Assembly (NCBI GenBank): GCA_963691705.1
Contig: OY829542.1
Location: forward strand, 60,598,427 to 60,662,426
Length of the DNA: 64,000 nucleotides
Reading direction: 5' to 3'
Origin: Viola odorata
Taxonomy: Eukaryota > Streptophyta > Magnoliopsida > Malpighiales > Violaceae
A program made the translations under genes and the position numbers. The notes beneath the pieces were generated by a model, which saw only the letters and a list, made by a program, of their open reading frames with translations, did no database searches and was not told the DNA's origin. Shown piece by piece: positions 23,349 through 33,330 of the stretch (positions are counted from its first letter, which is position 1; every line of letters starts with the position of its first letter).

Positions 23349-24321
23349 CCCGCCCCCGAACACTTCCATTTTTCCAGCCCCCGAAAAGGGGCACTGAACA
23401 ATTTACTGCTTTTTGTTTAATTATTTTTGTACTAAACTACCTTTTATGATCTCCCCGCATTGAGGACAATGCGCTGCCTAAGTGTGGGGAGGGATTTATA
23501 TTTGCTATGATTGCATGATTGCATGTTTAAATTCTCGTTTGTTGCATGACTGCATGATTTTCGGATTTTATTTTTCGGATTTTTCATTTTAGCCATGCTA
23601 GGAAAAAAATTTCCCACTGCCAGTTTTCAAACCCTTGTTCATAACATGCATCTTTTGCTTTCGATACACAGAAAAAGCATGACACCCATCGCATCTGCAC
23701 CTAAGCATGCATTTTTATGGCCTGCTAGCCCTTATATCCATATCTAGACCACGTCGCCAGTAGTCATGATTTAAACCCGCGAGCATACTTGAGCTTCATG
23801 CCTGTTATTCTTTGAGCGAAAATGCTTAGCTAGGCACAGTCTAGGTTTGCACTATATCCCTGGGTATAGTCACTGTTAGGACATGGGAAAGCATAGATAG
23901 GACGAAAAGCTTCGCATCAATGTCTCTTTGTTTCTCTTCTCCCCCTCTCTCTCTCTTTTATTTTCGAGCCCCCGATATTCCCCTTCCTTTCATATTCTTT
24001 CCTGACCATTCGTACTTTCTTGATCTTTTTCCTTGGCAGGTGAGGTAGCAATTATTGAGGGTAACGTCGAGAGCTAGACACCCGAAGAGCGCGCAGACAA
24101 GTTCAAGTGTGGGGAAGCAGGCAAAAGCAAAAAGGGCTTCAAAGCTACAAGCAGAGATCTAGGGCAAGAAAAAGCAAAAGCTCGAAAGAGTTTCGAGCCC
24201 TAGATCATTCAAGCGATTCGAGCCCCCAAAACGTTCAAGTGTGGGGAAACGAAAAAGAAGTCACCATCGATGCTGGAAGCAGTTTTGTAACTGCTTCGTA
24301 CCCCCCCTCCTCTTCTAATCC

Positions 24322-24363
<42 letters not shown>

Positions 24364-25050
24364 ATAAAAAGGAGAGGGGTATTAATCAAGCAGAAAGTGC
24401 ATCCGCATCCGAAGCCTCCACAGCAAGCAAGTTTTCCTGCCCTCGAAAGGAGACCTCTGTCTAGCCCCCGAAACATCTCGTGCCCTCAGTGAAAGCTGCC
24501 TTGCCACTTCGCCTTTTTCCTATGCCAGGGAATCCATCCACGTTATATCTGGTCCTTTCTTTTCTTTCCTTCTTTTCTCCCCTCATTTCTCTTCTATTCA
24601 TCTCCTACTTCTCTCCTCCACATTTCTAGCTCTTCGCACCCTTTTCTTTCTCTTTGCTGATGCGTAGTCTTTACCGATCGTTGATTGCCCATGCATGTGT
24701 TCCACAGTACTCGGATTGACCTGCAAACCATATGCCTGTGTTGTGTTATTTGCATTCTTGAGTGATAGCCTAAACACGTATTATATTCTGAGTATGAGTG
24801 CAAATACACATCGTTGTGAGGACTGCTGGTGATTAGGTTAGGTATGGGAAAGTCTGGTTGGTAGGGTCGTTATTCTGCCAGCCGGATGCAGGTGCTTTTC
24901 TAGGTCTGGATTTGTTTTGTTTTGGGTGTTGCTCGTAGGATGGCGTGCCGATTCTGTGTATTGGGATTTGACTATGTATGCTAATGGATAAGGTGGTTTT
25001 CTAATTTTGTTTATGCTCGAGGGCGAGCATAGGGGCAGTGTGGGGATGTA
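23349..25050 (+). other. Athila 3' non-coding region with repeated AGTGTGGGG motifs and polypurine tract
   Basis: About 1.7 kb without a credible gene. AGTGTGGGG occurs near 23479, 24106, 24237 and 25037, the last directly before the 3' LTR (TGTGGGGATGTA then TGATAG at 25051). A poly-A run lies at 24327-24360. TTGCATGAT-type short repeats are near 23507-23556. The copy at 25037 is the likely polypurine tract for plus-strand priming. Confidence 0.65.
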
Positions 25051-26647
25051 TGATAGCATGCTTCATGACCTAGATTTTACCCTCTTTTGTAGCCTTTTCG
25101 GGGGCTTCATGTTGCCATTTGACCCTTATTACGATCTTATTTGCAGAATGGCATCAAAAGAGGGAAAAGAGCAAAAAGAAGCAATTTCGGAGCAATTCTG
25201 AGGAATTCCAGCTTCAAGACCTAGAAGAGAGGATGCTTTCAAGGCCTCGACACGAACCAGACCAGTGCGCTGTCTCTAGGTCTCGACAGCTCCGCATCTT
25301 CCTCCAAAGAAAGCATCTTTAAAGATCCGCACGGAATCCCATGCGCTTCTAGAAGGCAGCAGCGTGGCAGGAATCCCAGAATATTCCTTTTGCAAGGACA
25401 TGTGCTGTCACCTCCTCATTGCCCTTATCTATTTTGTCTCCTAGCTAGTATTAGGCTATAAAAGCATAGTGCTAGGGTTTTTGTAAGGACGGCTGGTCCT
25501 AAGGATATTTCCTTACATTAATTTCAGCACACATTCTCTGAGGATAATCTTCTCTCTTGAAGAACAACCTTGATGATTCAGCTCTCCTTTGATTATTAAT
25601 TAATCCATCGGTTCCTTCTAATCCTTTGCTATTTCCTTTTGTTATTTTATGACTACTTATATCTATTGTTTATATTATAGTATGAGTAGCTAAACACCAC
25701 CCTTCTTAGTGAAGGGTGTTTAATGGGTTGAAAAGGTTTGGCTAAGAGGTCTAATGCATGCTTAATATATTCTCTTGTTCACATGACTATTTACCGATTT
25801 AATTCCATGCTTGCTTAGGAATATTAATGGCTTGATCATCTGTTAGTATGCCTACGTGAGTAACGTCATATTCCAGGGTTATACCTGACGCGAAGCCCTG
25901 GAATTGGAGCAGACACCTAGGGGAGGTAGCGCGAGAGGCCTCACCTAGGGGTAAACTGTCATCTAGGGTATGCAATACGGGTCTAACAAACTGAGCTATT
26001 GCGCCCTAGATCTGCCTTACCTCTCCTTCATGGGCGTTCAGAGTTTAGCCTCCCTACTTCGAGCCCTAGACAGGCCGGACGGTCAAGGCTGCTTCCTGAT
26101 GACAAGGGAAGTAGCTGGGAGGATGGCTGAACGTCAAGGTCACCTCATATGTGGAAACGGGGGGTGACTTCTAACTACGAAGGTAAGTAGGGGATGCGGT
26201 GTGGAAACGCGGTCCCTATAGCAGGTCTGTACACGAGTCTGGAACATTTTTGCACCAATGACTAGCCAACCTAGAAAACAACCCCAAGGAACACCTTTCG
26301 CTAAGATATATTCTCATCTGATTAATATCTCTTTTACTACGTTTCTAGCCCTTGAAGTGTTTACATTTCTTGCCCTGGATTACATTTTGCTTTCATGCCC
26401 TAGATAAATACTTTACAATTCTGTTTTGTTAGCTCCCACACTCTGCGTTGGCTAATTTATTAGCCAACATTAAACCCCCCCCCCCCCAGTGTTACTACAA
26501 TTCAGTCTGTTGCATATCACCTTGTCATACATCTTCATTAGCAAACCTGTCCTTCTATCTCTGTGGTTCGACCCTGTCTTGCCCCTATACACATTTACTT
26601 GTGCATCTAGGCACCAGGAAAATATTAGTATATTTGAGTGACGATCA
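25051..26647 (+). repeat. Athila 3' LTR
   Basis: 1597 bp, nearly identical to 13559-15153. It ends GTGACGATCA and is followed by the target duplication CGCAT. Confidence 0.93.
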
Positions 26648-26652
26648 CGCAT

Positions 26653-26675
26653 CCTAAGGAACCAGGATCGTATCA
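26653..26675 (+). repeat. Terminal 23 bp of the gag-only element's 3' LTR
   Basis: CCTAAGGAACC...GTATCA equals the last 23 bp of the 5' LTR (9983-10005). It proves that the Athila element split an LTR of the older element. Confidence 0.9.
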
Positions 26676-27141
26676 CCACCGGAACCATCGACGGCCGGCC
26701 CCACACTATCTGGGAGAAGGTTTCCAAACCCCTCATCGCCCCCCACACAGTCTCCGCTGACAGGGTTGCGGTGGGTCCCCCGACGGAGGGGATTGATAGC
26801 GTGTAAGACTCGTCGACGCCATGGCGGAGAGTGGAGGAGAGGTCGGCGACGGTGATGGTTAGGGATTGGAGGGGAGGGGAGGAGTTGGAGATGTTGAGGG
26901 AAGGGGTGACGAGGGGGCGGTGGTGCTCGGTGAGGATTCGGAGGCTGTAGCGGCGGACGGCGGTGGAGAGGTATGGGTGGGTTGGGGCGGAGATGGAGAA
27001 GGAAGGGGAGAGGAGAGTGGCGAGAGTAGGGTTGGGCCATGAAACATTCCTAGGTAATGGCCATACCCATAAATCCGTCGCTTCTGCCGCCAATGTTAGG
27101 AATACAAGTAATGAGACGAGAGAGGCGAAGAGGGAGGACAT
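26676..27141 (-). pseudogene. HEXO2: Beta-hexosaminidase (HEXO2-like), N-terminal fragment
   Basis: ATG at 27141, signal peptide MSSLFASLVSLLVFLTL, then the GH20 N-terminal domain with LWVWPLP, YSLRI, LRHGVDESYTLSI, ETVWGAMRGLETFSQ (about 155 residues), stopping at the retrotransposon border at 26676. The next conserved pieces of the family (the HxWHxTDSQS and DTPGH regions, roughly 180 residues) are in neither fragment. The C-terminal fragment resumes at about YQVVKNV at 9620. The gene is therefore both split and deleted, and cannot encode a complete TIM barrel. Confidence 0.9.
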
Positions 27142-27256
27142 GGTTGTGGCTGCGAATGACGATTAAGGCTGTTTTAGTGGTAATCCATGAGAATGAGGAG
27201 CAGGGTATTTAAATGGAGTTGCATCCGTCATTGTTGCTCTTGTTTTGTTCTCTTCT
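27142..27256 (-). promoter_or_regulatory. 5' UTR and core promoter of the hexosaminidase remnant
   Basis: On the minus strand a TTTAAATA element (about 27208-27215) lies some 70 bp upstream of the ATG at 27141, in the place expected for a TATA box. The Copia element is inserted just beyond it at 27256/27257, so distal promoter sequence was pushed 10 kb away to 37444 onward. Confidence 0.5.
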
Positions 27257-27644
27257 TGTTGAATACTATGTCAGTAAAGAGAAGCAGCAGCATGCTCGCA
27301 GCCATTGTGGAGATATGGCACCGTTGAATATTATGCAATGCACATGCACATGTACGTTGAAGATATAGCATATCTTCCTAAGTGCCTGTTTGGGAAACAC
27401 TAAAAAGCTGGTTTGGGTTGTAAAAGTTGGTTTCAAAACTACTGTGCTGTTTGGTGACCTCCTTTTCAAACCAAGCTTCCCAAGAAGCTTCAGTTTGAAA
27501 CCAAGAAAAACGTTGATTTTGAGAAGGAGCAATTTGCTCCAGCCCAAAATCAATGGTTTTGAGTAGAGGACGGGAAGCTCACTTTCATTTATTTTTGGAC
27601 AAAATTATTGAGGGTATTCCTTGTTAATTACAAGGATACCAGGT

Positions 27645-27652
27645 ATAAATAA
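27645..27652 (+). promoter_or_regulatory. TATA box carried in with the calnexin fragment
   Basis: TATAAATA about 340 bp upstream of the captured calnexin ATG, followed by a pyrimidine-rich leader. It is repeated at 33719 in the 3' LTR. It looks like the core promoter of the donor gene (inference). Confidence 0.5.
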
Positions 27653-27982
27653 AAAAAATTAACAGCATCCTCCTCATTCTCCCCTCATTTTTCCAGCTTC
27701 TCTCTCGACCTCCAGCCCGCACTCCCTCTTCTTCAATCGATCTCTTCTTCATTTTCCACCCAAATCTTAGCCAAATTCTCTCAAAATTTCACCGATTAAT
27801 CCTTACATCTATACAAACAAAACCCAGTGATCAATTTCACAAATCATTCGCCAAATCTTTAGTTGCTTGTTTGCTTGCTTGCTCCGAGATTCAGTTTTTC
27901 AGATCAGTAACTAGACAATCATAACTGTCTCCATCGTCATCACTAGGGATTTGATTTATTGATTTGGAGGAGGAGGAAGAAG

Positions 27983-28250
27983 ATGGGAGAAGCGACACAC
28001 GCCTCTCTGCGAGTGTCTTTTCTGCTACTAATCGCATTCATTTCCTTCAATCAGCTCCGGTCATCTCACGCCGACGACACGGTAAGCACCGGAACATTGT
28101 TTCATAAATTACACTTCTATGTACGTCTCGTGTGTGTATATTATCTGTTTTCATGTATGGATTTCTGAGATTTGAGGTTCTGTTATGTGTAGGTATTGTA
28201 CGAGTCGTTTGACGGGAAATGGGTTGTATCTGAGAAGGATGAATATCAAG
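27983..28250 (+). pseudogene. Calnexin fragment (exons 1-2), copy in the Copia 5' LTR
   Basis: Exon 27983-28081 encodes a start Met and a signal peptide (LRVSFLLLIAFISF) ending in HADDT; exon 28193-28250 encodes VLYESFDGKWVVSEKDEYQ, the conserved beginning of plant calnexin. The GT-AG intron between them is retained, so the capture was at DNA level. Calnexin is a lectin chaperone of the ER. Nothing of its later exons is present. Identical to the copy at 34057-34324. Confidence 0.82.
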
Positions 28251-28632
28251 GTAATTTATGACTTAATTACTTTATTCTTTATTAATATTCTGTTATTCAT
28301 ATCAGTTGATGTTTATAGATTTATTGAGACCATAATGATTGCACTGATTTGGAGAGTTTGATGTGTGAAGTGATTATTTTGAGTTCAGTTCAACTTTATT
28401 GAACCAGAGCTGTGCAAGAAAACCCATTCCTTGTGCAGCTGTGCTGTGCCGAATCCATCACCCTCTCAACTCCTCTTGCAAAGGTCAGTAATTTATTCTC
28501 TTGAACATTAAGAATTATTTAGAATTATTAATTTATAGAATTAGGTGTATAAATACTCCTTGTAAACATTATGTAAATTCAAGCAATCCATTACAATCTT
28601 TTCTCTATTACATTGCTTCACAGTTTCTAACA

Positions 28633-28644
28633 TGGTAGCGGAAC
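28633..28644 (+). promoter_or_regulatory. Copia primer-binding site
   Basis: TGGTAGCGGAAC immediately follows the 5' LTR. It is a variant of the initiator-Met type site common in Copia elements. Confidence 0.7.
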
Positions 28645-29501
28645 TAGTCTCCTGAAACCATTTCGGTAATATTTTCCGACGAAATTTCACTTTCGTTCTT
28701 CCGCTGCAAACCTCCGATAAACACCTCTAAACCAAAAATTATCACCACCATCATATACATAGGCATCCAACTGACCGATCTAGAAATTTTTGTTGCAATC
28801 AACCGCTGGAATAGCCTTCACGCGCCACCACGCGCCACCACTGTTACTTAACTCCGATCTACTGTAAATTGAATTTTACAGTACCTTTAGTCACCTATTA
28901 GGTGCCACGCGCCGCCTCATTGTCCTCTACCGCCGCCCATCTACCAACTAGCCAATTTTGGTCCAATTCCGAGCACTAACGCGCCTACACGCGCTTCTGC
29001 CGGAACCACCCGAGGGTCATCTTCTCCGGCCAACGCTTCAACGCGATCTGTCACGTGTCTTTCTTCTACCGGTTCGCTGTTCACCACGTGTTCTCCTGTG
29101 ATTTGTCCACGTGGCCGCCAGGTGTCACCTTGGTATTTGTCCACCTGTTCGATTACGTGGCTTCCTGCAACTCGTCCACGTGTCTGACACGTGTCATCCC
29201 GTTTGTCTCCCGAGTTGACTTTGACTTCCGGTTCAACTTCTTGACCCACCCGGTTCACCCGGTTTTATTCCGGTTTCTCAGCATCAAAAAACCGGTTCCC
29301 AAGGTTTTCGAGGGTGATATTTCTGTTTTTGGGGTCTGTTTTGATCAATTCCGCCTTGAATTATCTGGTTCAACTACTTGCTCATCCGGTTCCTTGTCAT
29401 TCCTTCCGGTTCTTGTGCGGTTTCATACCACCTTTATTTGAGCATCTTTCCGAAGGTTCATCCTCCAGAATTCTGCACCTTTCAGGTGTGCTCTTTCCAC
29501 T
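28645..29501 (+). other. Copia leader; gag mostly absent
   Basis: GC-rich, Pro/Arg-codon-like sequence with several short frames but no gag domain that I recognise. Only the zinc knuckle survives, further down in the pol frame. Either gag was deleted or this is non-homologous filler. Confidence 0.5.
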
Positions 29502-31007
29502 TTGTTAACCTTACTTACAATATCTTGTGCTTTCCTCATTATGACTCTTGAAAATTGGACCCGATCTCCTTGCACTAGTGAAAACTCTTGTAGGTATTGC
29601 AAGAAATCAAGTCACAAGATCAAGTGTTGGACATTGGAAAGCAAAAGGAAGCGAGAACAAGGAGACCACAATGTATCTAGAAATATACCTTCGCCATCTC
29701 GCAGTTTCTCTCGACGATATCCTACTGTAACCAACAGTACTGCTCCAACCACTTCGACACCTACAAATAACGTCGCCATAACCACAATTGATCAGGTCAA
29801 CGCCATTGTCAATAAGGTTCTCTCTCGTGAAAAACATCAAAATTCTGTTTTATCCACCACATCAGGTAATAATTCTTGGTTATTTGATTCTGCTTGTTGC
29901 AATCATATGACATCTAATCCCTCATATTTCTCATCCAAGTCAATAACATCTAACACACCACCAATTCACACCGTGGATGGCTCACTTATGAATATTGCTC
30001 ATATTGGATCTGTTCGCACACAAAATCTTGATATTCCTGATACGTATCATGTTCCTAAATTATCTGTGAACCTCCTATCTGTTGGTCAATTATGCGATAT
30101 GGGATTCAATGTCTTATTTTCACAAAATGGTGTGACTGTGCAGGACTCTGTGACCAACAAGACAGTTGGGACAGGCCATAAGATAGGCCGTCTGTTTGAA
30201 CTATCATCCCTGCACCTTCCTCACATTTCCTCTCCTGCTGCTGCCACCCCATCCAGTGCTTCTATTGCTTTTAATGTTTGGCACTCTCGCCTTGATCATG
30301 CTTCTAAAAATAAACTTAAACATTTATCTTCTATTGGTGCTTTGGGAACAGTTACTAACCTTGATTTTGATTGTCTTGCATGCCAACTTGGAAAACAACC
30401 CGCTTTATCTTTTAACAAAAATGATAAAATTGCTAATGCTCCTTTTGATTTAGTGCATTCTGATGTTTGGGGACCTTCCCCTATTCCCACCATGGGGGGG
30501 TCTCGATATTTTGTTACCTTTATTGATGATTTTTCTCGATATACTTGGATCTATTTGATGAAGCATAGACATATCCTAGACACAGTTCGCACTTTACTCC
30601 TTGATGCCTCCATCCCTGAACAATTCTGGGGGGAAGCTGCTCTTACAGCTGTTCACACAATCAACAGAATCCCTTCCACTGTTCTTCGAAATCAAACACC
30701 ATTTGAAAAATTGTTTGGTAAACTTCCCTTTTACTCCGATCTAAAATTTTTTGGTTGTGCATGTTTTGTTCTTCTTCAAAAACATGAACACAACAAACTT
30801 GAACCCCGTTCACGGTTATGTTGTTATATTGGGTATGGCTCTAATCATAAAGGTTACCGCTGTTATGATCCTGTTAGTCAACGCCTTCGGGTATCTCGAC
30901 ATGTCATTTTCTAGGAGAAAACATATTTTTCGAAAATCTCTTCATTCCATCTTTCTGTGGATCTTCCCAATCAATTTTTTACTAATCCTTCTATTGAGCT
31001 TTTTCCA

Positions 31008-31175
31008 GGAGAGTTGAGTGAAGTGAATAATATCAGTGAGGAAAACAGCTTGCATGAAAATAGTGAGCATGCAGAGAGAGAAAATGTCCAAGGAGAGTTG
31101 AGTGAAGTGAATAATATCAGTGAGGAAAACAGCTTGCATGAAAATAGTGAGCATGCAGCGAGAGGAACACGCACC
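31008..31175 (+). repeat. 84-bp in-frame tandem duplication in Copia pol
   Basis: Two adjacent 84-bp units (31008-31091 and 31092-31175) encode GELSEVNNISEENSLHENSE twice, in the linker between integrase and RT. Near-identical units show a recent event. Confidence 0.9.
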
Positions 31176-32446
31176 TATACAAATGATGAGCAAAACAATT
31201 TGAGCGTTCAACCACAAAATGAGGTACAAAGTCAGCTGAGTGATCCTTCCATCCAAACACATCGTGAGGTACAAAACCTAAATGTTGCAAATGTTCCTTC
31301 AACTTCCCGTTACCCTTCTAGAACTCGTGTTCTACCCACTAAACTTGGTGACTTTCATCTTTACTATGCCTTGGCTACCTTACATGAGCCAAATTCTTTT
31401 CGTGAAGCATCTTCTAACCCCCTTTGGCAGAAAGCAATGAAAGAAGAACTTGATGCATTACAGGACAATGCCACATGGGAGGTTGTTGATCTCCCGGCAA
31501 GCAAATCAAAAGTAGGATGCAAATGGATATACAAAATCAAGACCAAATCTGATGGGAGTCTTGAACGATACAAAGCAAGATTGGTAGCAAAAGGATATAC
31601 ACAAGAATATGGTATCGACTATGAAGAAACATTTTCTCCAGTTGCTCGCATCACCACCGTTCGTACCCTTATTGCAGTTGCTGCTTCTCTTAAATGGTCT
31701 CTCTCTCAAATGGATGTCAAAAATACTTTCCTGAATGGAGATCTTTAAGAGGAAGTCTATATGCAGCCTCCACCCGGTTCAAATATCCCTTCCAACAAAG
31801 TTTGCAAGCTTTGAAAGGCCTTATATGGTCTTAAACAAGCTCCCCGAGCTTGGTTTTCAAAGTTCAGCAATGTCATTCAAGCTCTCGGCTTCACATCTAG
31901 TCCTCATGACTCGTCCTTATTTAAGAAACAGTCCGACCAAGGTACTATCATTCTACTACTATACGTGGATGACATGATAATTACTGGGGATGATGTCTCT
32001 GGAATTCAAACACTTAAAACCTCCATCAGTCAACAATTTGAGATGAAAGATCTAGGTAAACTGAGTTATTTTCTTGGGATCGAGGTAACAAAATGCACTG
32101 ATGGTTATTATTTATCTTAAGCAAAATATGCATCTGATCTTTTATCTCGAGCTAGCATTTCCGACAGCAAAATTACAGATACTCCCCTTGAGCTCAACAT
32201 CAAACTTCGACCGAATGATGGAGAACTCCTCTCTGATTCCACCCTCTACCGTCAACTTGTTGGCAGCCTGATCTACCTCACCGTGACTCGTCTAGATATT
32301 TCCTATGCCGTGCATCTTGTCAGTCAATTCATGGTCGCTCCACGTTCCGTCCACTTAGCCGCTGTACTTCGAATTCTACGCTACATCAAAGGCACCATCT
32401 TCCATGGTCTTCATTTCTCATCACACTCTCCATTGCAGTTGTATGC

Positions 32447-33250
32447 TTACTCTGATCCTGATTGGGCAGGAGATCCAATTGACAGATGATCAACTACTGG
32501 ATACTGTTTCTTCCTTGGTAATTCCCTCATATCCTGGCGCAGTAAGAAACAAACGGTTGTTGCTCGTTCTAGCACTGAAGCTGAATATCGAGCACTTGCA
32601 GATACCACATCACAGTTGATTTGGCTACGATGGCTTCTAGCTGACATGGGAGTTCCTCAAACTCAAACAACTCCTCTCTATTGTGATAACCAAAGTGCAG
32701 TCCAGATAGCTCACAATGATGGATTCCATGAGCGCACAAAACACATCGAAATTGACTGTCACTTTGTTCGACATCATCTTCAGCAAGGAATTCTTCAATT
32801 ACAATCCACCTCCTCCATCGATCAAACAGCTGATATCTTCACCAAAAGTTACTCTGATGCTGATTGGGCAGGAGATCCAATTGACAGACGATCAACTACT
32901 GGATACTGTTTCTTCCTTGGTAATTCCCTCATATCCTGGCGCAGTAAGAAACAAACGGTTGTTGCTCGTTCTAGCACTGAAGCTGAATATCGAGCACTTG
33001 CAGATACCACATCACAGTTGATTTGGCTACGATGGCTTCTAGCTGACATGGGAGTTCCTCAAACTCAAACAACTCCTCTCTATTGTGATAACCAAAGTGC
33101 AGTCCAGATAGCTCACAATGATGGATTCCATGAGCGCACAAAACACATCGAAATTGACTGTCACTTTGTTCGACATCATCTTCAGCAAGGAATTCTTCAA
33201 TTACAATCCACCTCCTCCATCGATCAAACAGCTGATATCTTCACCAAAAG
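32447..33250 (+). repeat. 402-bp in-frame tandem duplication of the Copia RNase H region
   Basis: Units 32447-32848 and 32849-33250 start TTACTCTGAT and end CACCAAAAG. They encode the SD(P/A)DWAGDPIDR to QTADIFTK segment twice. They differ at about two sites; one is TGA in unit 1 (32487) against CGA in unit 2, which shows directly that this stop arose by a CpG transition. Confidence 0.93.
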
Positions 33251-33320
33251 TTTATCTACCCACCGTTTTCAAGACCTACTCTTTAAACTCAACTTGTCAT
33301 AAAAAATGCCACCTTTAGTT

Positions 33321-33330
33321 TAAGGGGGGA
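33321..33330 (+). promoter_or_regulatory. Copia polypurine tract
   Basis: TAAGGGGGGA directly before the 3' LTR start at 33331, the expected plus-strand priming site. Confidence 0.85.

Larger units (their letters stand above)
13559..26647 (+). mobile_element. Athila-like Ty3/Gypsy retrotransposon, near complete
   Basis: 13.1 kb with LTRs 13559-15153 and 25051-26647 (TGATAGCATG...GTGACGATCA), flanked by the perfect 5-bp duplication CGCAT (13554-13558 and 26648-26652). The PBS TGGCGCCGTTGCCGGGGA is at 15159. A gag-pol frame runs 15213-20801, followed by a third, env-position frame at 21359-23348 and a long 3' region. The order protease-RT-RNase H-integrase is Gypsy-type; the third ORF after pol, long LTRs and this PBS are Athila hallmarks. 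It sits in the 3' LTR of the gag-only element, so it is the later insertion. Confidence 0.93.
9621..26675 (+). mobile_element. Gag-only LTR retrotransposon (TR-GAG-like), interrupted by an Athila element
   Basis: The 5' LTR is 9621-10005 (TGATGCG...CGTATCA). The 3' LTR starts at 12516 after a purine tract, runs to 13558 and finishes at 26653-26675 on the far side of the nested element. The interior holds a primer-binding site at 10008 and one long ORF with a retrotransposon gag domain, but no protease, RT, RNase H or integrase. This matches the non-autonomous class called TR-GAG in plants (established knowledge), which depends on enzymes from other elements. The flanks at 9616-9620 (GTAGG) and 26676-26680 (CCACC) do not form a TSD, and host sequence is missing at the junction. 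Confidence 0.85.
27382..28503 (+). mobile_element. Left remnant of the Harbinger-like element in the Copia 5' LTR
   Basis: Begins GTGCCTGTTTGG directly after TAA (27379-27381), exactly as at 33456 in the 3' LTR. It keeps the calnexin fragment (27983-28250) but lost the right 2.7 kb including the right TIR. Confidence 0.8.
27257..28632 (+). repeat. Copia 5' LTR (1.38 kb, internally deleted)
   Basis: Identical to the 3' LTR except for about three substitutions (28430, 28440 and 28487 regions) and a single gap. After TTATTCTCTTG (about 28503) it jumps to sequence equal to 37310 of the 3' LTR. TCTTG occurs at both edges in the longer LTR. A native TATA box, TATAAATA, is at 28548. Confidence 0.92.
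29502..33302 (+). pseudogene. Copia polyprotein, single frame with five stops and a truncated integrase
   Basis: One frame with stops at 30912 (TAG), 31746 (TAA), 31812 (TGA), 32118 (TAA) and 32487 (TGA). A degenerate zinc knuckle (CRYC...H...C) is at 29589; the protease site DSACCNHM at 29886; the integrase HHCC region (WHSRLDH, CLACQLGKQ) and FIDDFSRYTWIY at about 30518. Directly after LMKHR the sequence continues HILDTVRTLL: about 65 residues with the second Asp and the Glu of the DDE triad are gone, in frame. RT follows (WKYKIKTK-type start, FSPVARITTVR, catalytic YVDD at 31962), then RNase H with a 134-codon tandem duplication. Terminal stop TAA at 33300. Normal role: copy-and-paste transposition; this copy is defective. 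Confidence 0.92.

Noticed and set aside
24327..24360. Processed pseudogene poly-A tail
   Set aside because: The A-run is inside the Athila 3' region without upstream mRNA-like sequence or target duplication.
26654..27040. Pro-rich minus-strand protein
   Set aside because: Out-of-frame reading of the GC-rich hexosaminidase N-terminus.
27983..28250. A complete calnexin gene
   Set aside because: Only the first two exons exist, in both copies, and they lie inside Copia LTRs; the lectin and P-domains are absent.
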